Positions 62,013-64,000 of a stretch of DNA of 64,000 bases are shown here, piece by piece. The DNA is from Verrucomicrobiaceae bacterium (GTDB taxonomy: Bacteria > Verrucomicrobiota > Verrucomicrobiia > Verrucomicrobiales > Akkermansiaceae). The position numbers were made by a program, and so were the translations under genes. Under the pieces are notes generated by a model. It did not search any database and had not been told where the DNA came from. It was given only the letters and a program-made list of their open reading frames with translations. Location of the stretch: the NCBI GenBank assembly GCA_027487435.1, contig JAIYDP010000355.1:1-64000 (forward strand), in the 5' to 3' direction. The stretch's first letter is position 1. Each line of letters begins with the position of its first letter.

Positions 62013-62741
62013 ATGCCATTACTTTCCGCCAGCAACCTTAGCAAAAGTTACAATAAGCGCACCGTCGTCAACGATGTCACATTGACTGTTGATGCCGGCG
62101 AAATCGTCGGGCTTCTCGGTCCCAATGGCGCGGGTAAGACCACCAGCTTCTATATGATCGCTGGGCTGGTTCATCCAGACCACGGCACTGTCATTCTCAA
62201 TGGCAACGATGTCACCAAACTCCCGATGCACCGCCGTGCTCGTCTCGGCCTGGGCTACCTCCCTCAAGAGGAGTCCATTTTCCGCACGCTGTCTTGCTAT
62301 GATAACCTCATGGCCGTGCTCGAAAGCCGTAAGGATCTCAACTCAAAACAACGCCGCACCACCGCCGACGAGTTGCTAGAACGCTTCGGCATCACCCGCC
62401 TCGCATCCGCCCAAGCCATCACCCTTTCCGGCGGAGAAAAACGCCGACTTTCCATTGCCCGCTCACTCTGCGCCAATCCACAAATCCTTTTGCTCGATGA
62501 ACCATTCGCTGGTGTCGATCCCCTCGCCGTGGAGGACATTCAGCGCATTGTCCGCGAATTGCGCCAGATCGACAACCTCGCTATTCTTATCACCGACCAC
62601 TCGGTCCGCGAAACTCTCTCCATCGTCGATCGCGCCTACCTGATCCACGATGGCAAAGTCATCCTCCAAGGCACATCCGAGGAAATCGTCAACGACCCCA
62701 TGGCTCGCAAAAACTACCTCGGTGAAAATTTCCGCTACTAA
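62013..62741 (+). CDS. lptB: LPS export ABC transporter ATPase
   Basis: A 242-residue ATPase powering LPS extraction from the inner membrane with LptF/G. Walker A LLGPNGAGKTTSFYMIAG, Q-loop GYLPQEESIFRTLS, signature TLSGGEKRRLSIARSL, Walker B ILLLDEPFAGVDPLAV, H-loop ITDHSVRETL. MARKNYLGENF near the C-terminus is typical of LptB. It starts 6 bp after the LptC/A-like gene. Confidence 0.95.
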   Translation: MPLLSASNLSKSYNKRTVVNDVTLTVDAGEIVGLLGPNGAGKTTSFYMIAGLVHPDHGTVILNGNDVTKLPMHRRARLGLGYLPQEESIFRTLSCYDNLMAVLESRKDLNSKQRRTTADELLERFGITRLASAQAITLSGGEKRRLSIARSLCANPQILLLDEPFAGVDPLAVEDIQRIVRELRQIDNLAILITDHSVRETLSIVDRAYLIHDGKVILQGTSEEIVNDPMARKNYLGENFRY

Positions 62742-62753
62742 CCTACCACACAC

Positions 62754-63884
62754 ATGATCCCTACTGAACATTCCGATCCCATCAACTCACAAATCCTCGC
62801 CGTCAGCGAAGACCTCATCAACGGCTTTCACGCTCAACCCTTCCAGTTGATCGCGGAAAAATCTGGCGTTCCCTTTGAGACGGTGATCAGCCGCATCCAT
62901 GCCATGCTCGAAGCTGGTGTCATCCGCCGCGTGCGCCAAACGCTGCTCTCCACCAAGCTCGCCCACGGCGCACTCGTCGCATGGCGTATTCCCGAAGAGC
63001 ATCTGAATGCGGCATTCGATTTCATGTCCCAACAAGATCCATTCTCCGGCCACGTGGTCATTCGCTCCACCGATAGCGAAGTCTCGGGTAGCGGCTATCG
63101 TCTCTGGACGACACTGAAAGTTCCTGTCGGACAATCGTTAGAAGAACACGGCAATGTCCTCAAGCGATTGCTCAAAGCCGACGAATTCCTGCTCATGCCG
63201 GCCAACGGAGTCTTCGCCCTAGGCGTTGGTCACATCCGCCGCCGTGCCATCGAACCAGGTGATAAATCCGACGAGCCAGCCACCATGATGACCACCACAC
63301 CTGTGGAACTCGACCAAGAAGAGTGGGACGTTTTGCTTGCACTCAAAGAAGAACTCACGCTCGATGAAATCAGCGCATCCCCTTGGGACAAACGCGCGGA
63401 AATTGCCAACGTTAGCCTCGAACGCTTCTGCGAAGTCGCCACGGAACTGAATCGCAAAAAAGTCATTGGCCGTTTCTCTACTTTCCTCGAACACGTCAAA
63501 CCCTCTGCCACTGGCGAACGCGTCACTCGCTTCAATGGTCTTTTCCACTGGGCGGTTCCCAAAGGTCGAGAAATGGAAGGCGGCAGCGAAGTTGGGCGGC
63601 ACTTTTGCATGACCCATTGCTACTGGCGCGAAGGCGGCCCGCAATTTGGCGATGTCAACATCATGGGCGTCGTTCACGGCACCGAAAAATCTCGCGTTCT
63701 TGAGCACAAGGCTGCCATTGATCGGCACCTCGAATCCATCGGCATCCCCGTCAGCTACACCAACGTCTTCTGGGGCGGTCGATCTGAAATCAAGCCGTCA
63801 GAAATTTCGCCCAAAGTCTATCAAGAATGGCACGCCAAATGGGCAAACGTCGAATCGGCACTCGACCTTGAAAAATCTCCCTGA
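62754..63884 (+). CDS. Two-domain Lrp/AsnC-like protein resembling AhbA/AhbB siroheme decarboxylase
   Basis: A 376-residue protein with two Lrp/AsnC-type halves. The first reads PFQLIAEKSGVPFETVISRI, then EAGVIRRVRQTLLSTKLAHG and ALVAWRIPEE, very like AhbB. The second (about 185-376) has LNRKKVIGRFSTFLEH, FHWAVPKG and HFCMTHCYWREG. AhbA/B remove two carboxyls from siroheme in an alternative haem route. Fused halves and the absence of other ahb genes leave the role open; a haem- or siroheme-binding regulator is an alternative. It lies 12 bp after lptB. Confidence 0.55.
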   Translation: MIPTEHSDPINSQILAVSEDLINGFHAQPFQLIAEKSGVPFETVISRIHAMLEAGVIRRVRQTLLSTKLAHGALVAWRIPEEHLNAAFDFMSQQDPFSGHVVIRSTDSEVSGSGYRLWTTLKVPVGQSLEEHGNVLKRLLKADEFLLMPANGVFALGVGHIRRRAIEPGDKSDEPATMMTTTPVELDQEEWDVLLALKEELTLDEISASPWDKRAEIANVSLERFCEVATELNRKKVIGRFSTFLEHVKPSATGERVTRFNGLFHWAVPKGREMEGGSEVGRHFCMTHCYWREGGPQFGDVNIMGVVHGTEKSRVLEHKAAIDRHLESIGIPVSYTNVFWGGRSEIKPSEISPKVYQEWHAKWANVESALDLEKSP

Positions 63885-64000
63885 TCCCATCCACGTAAGC
63901 CATGCCTAAGTCGCTGGCCGTCCGCGTAGAACAAAAGAAAATCGGGGTTATTGGTTAGAAAAGTCGATAGAAAAATTTGGTTCAAAACTCCGCAGTTGCA
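63885..64000. other. Window end, no gene supported
   Basis: A short ATG frame at 63903 stops after 18 codons. Nothing else is recognisable before the edge. Confidence 0.4.

Overview
The window reads as chromosomal DNA of a Gram-negative bacterium of the PVC group, most likely a verrucomicrobium. This is an inference from gene content. It encodes LPS biogenesis genes (kdsA, an LptC/LptA-like protein, lptB), DUF1080 and EboE proteins, coproheme decarboxylase, phosphoketolase, and very large secreted beta-propeller proteins that share a C-terminal 'S-x-D-L-x-x-W ... FFR' type domain. No rRNA, tRNA or CRISPR was found.

Layout. 0-11 kb: a central-metabolism cluster: phosphoketolase (xfp), class I aldolase, histidine phosphatase, bifunctional NAD(P)HX repair enzyme and a PRC-barrel protein. 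It is interrupted between xfp and the aldolase by about 3.9 kb of accessory DNA: a 21-bp repeat array, an inverted repeat, a secreted protein and a VapBC-type toxin-antitoxin pair. 11.5-31.6 kb: mostly ordinary genes: a chimeric sugar dehydrogenase/cytochrome protein, DUF1080, ftsY, mgtE, a mini-kinase, a GH75-like anchored protein, scpA, an AsmA-like protein, metF, an EF-hand protein, eboE, a HAD phosphatase, mpl and priA. 31.6-41.75 kb: accessory DNA just after priA: a deleted insertion sequence with intact ends, orphan gene fragments, a 1713-aa RCC1 protein, a second 21-bp repeat array between two small ORFs, and a transglutaminase-like protein. 41.8-48.5 kb: a secreted trypsin-like protease, a REP-associated transposase with a nonsense codon flanked by REP palindromes, and a 1434-aa FG-GAP protein. 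48.5-64 kb: a DEDDy exonuclease, a folB/HAD/DciA-like/ferredoxin operon, chdC (hemQ) followed by a secreted squalene-cyclase-like protein and three tandem paralogous secreted proteins, then aat, kdsA, an apparent LptC-LptA fusion, lptB and a siroheme-decarboxylase-like protein.

The most unusual pattern is that both accessory blocks are bounded by a second, diverged copy of the 3' end of the gene they follow. The xfp tail (2642-2716) recurs at 6581-6655 and the priA tail (31495-31596) recurs at 41753-41854. Each block contains exactly one 21-bp-period array that can be read as a heptapeptide repeat, preceded in that reading by a similar 'F-x-GFAK' leader. I propose these as two examples of one undescribed class of gene-tail-bounded island. 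No integrase is visible in either, so the mechanism is open.
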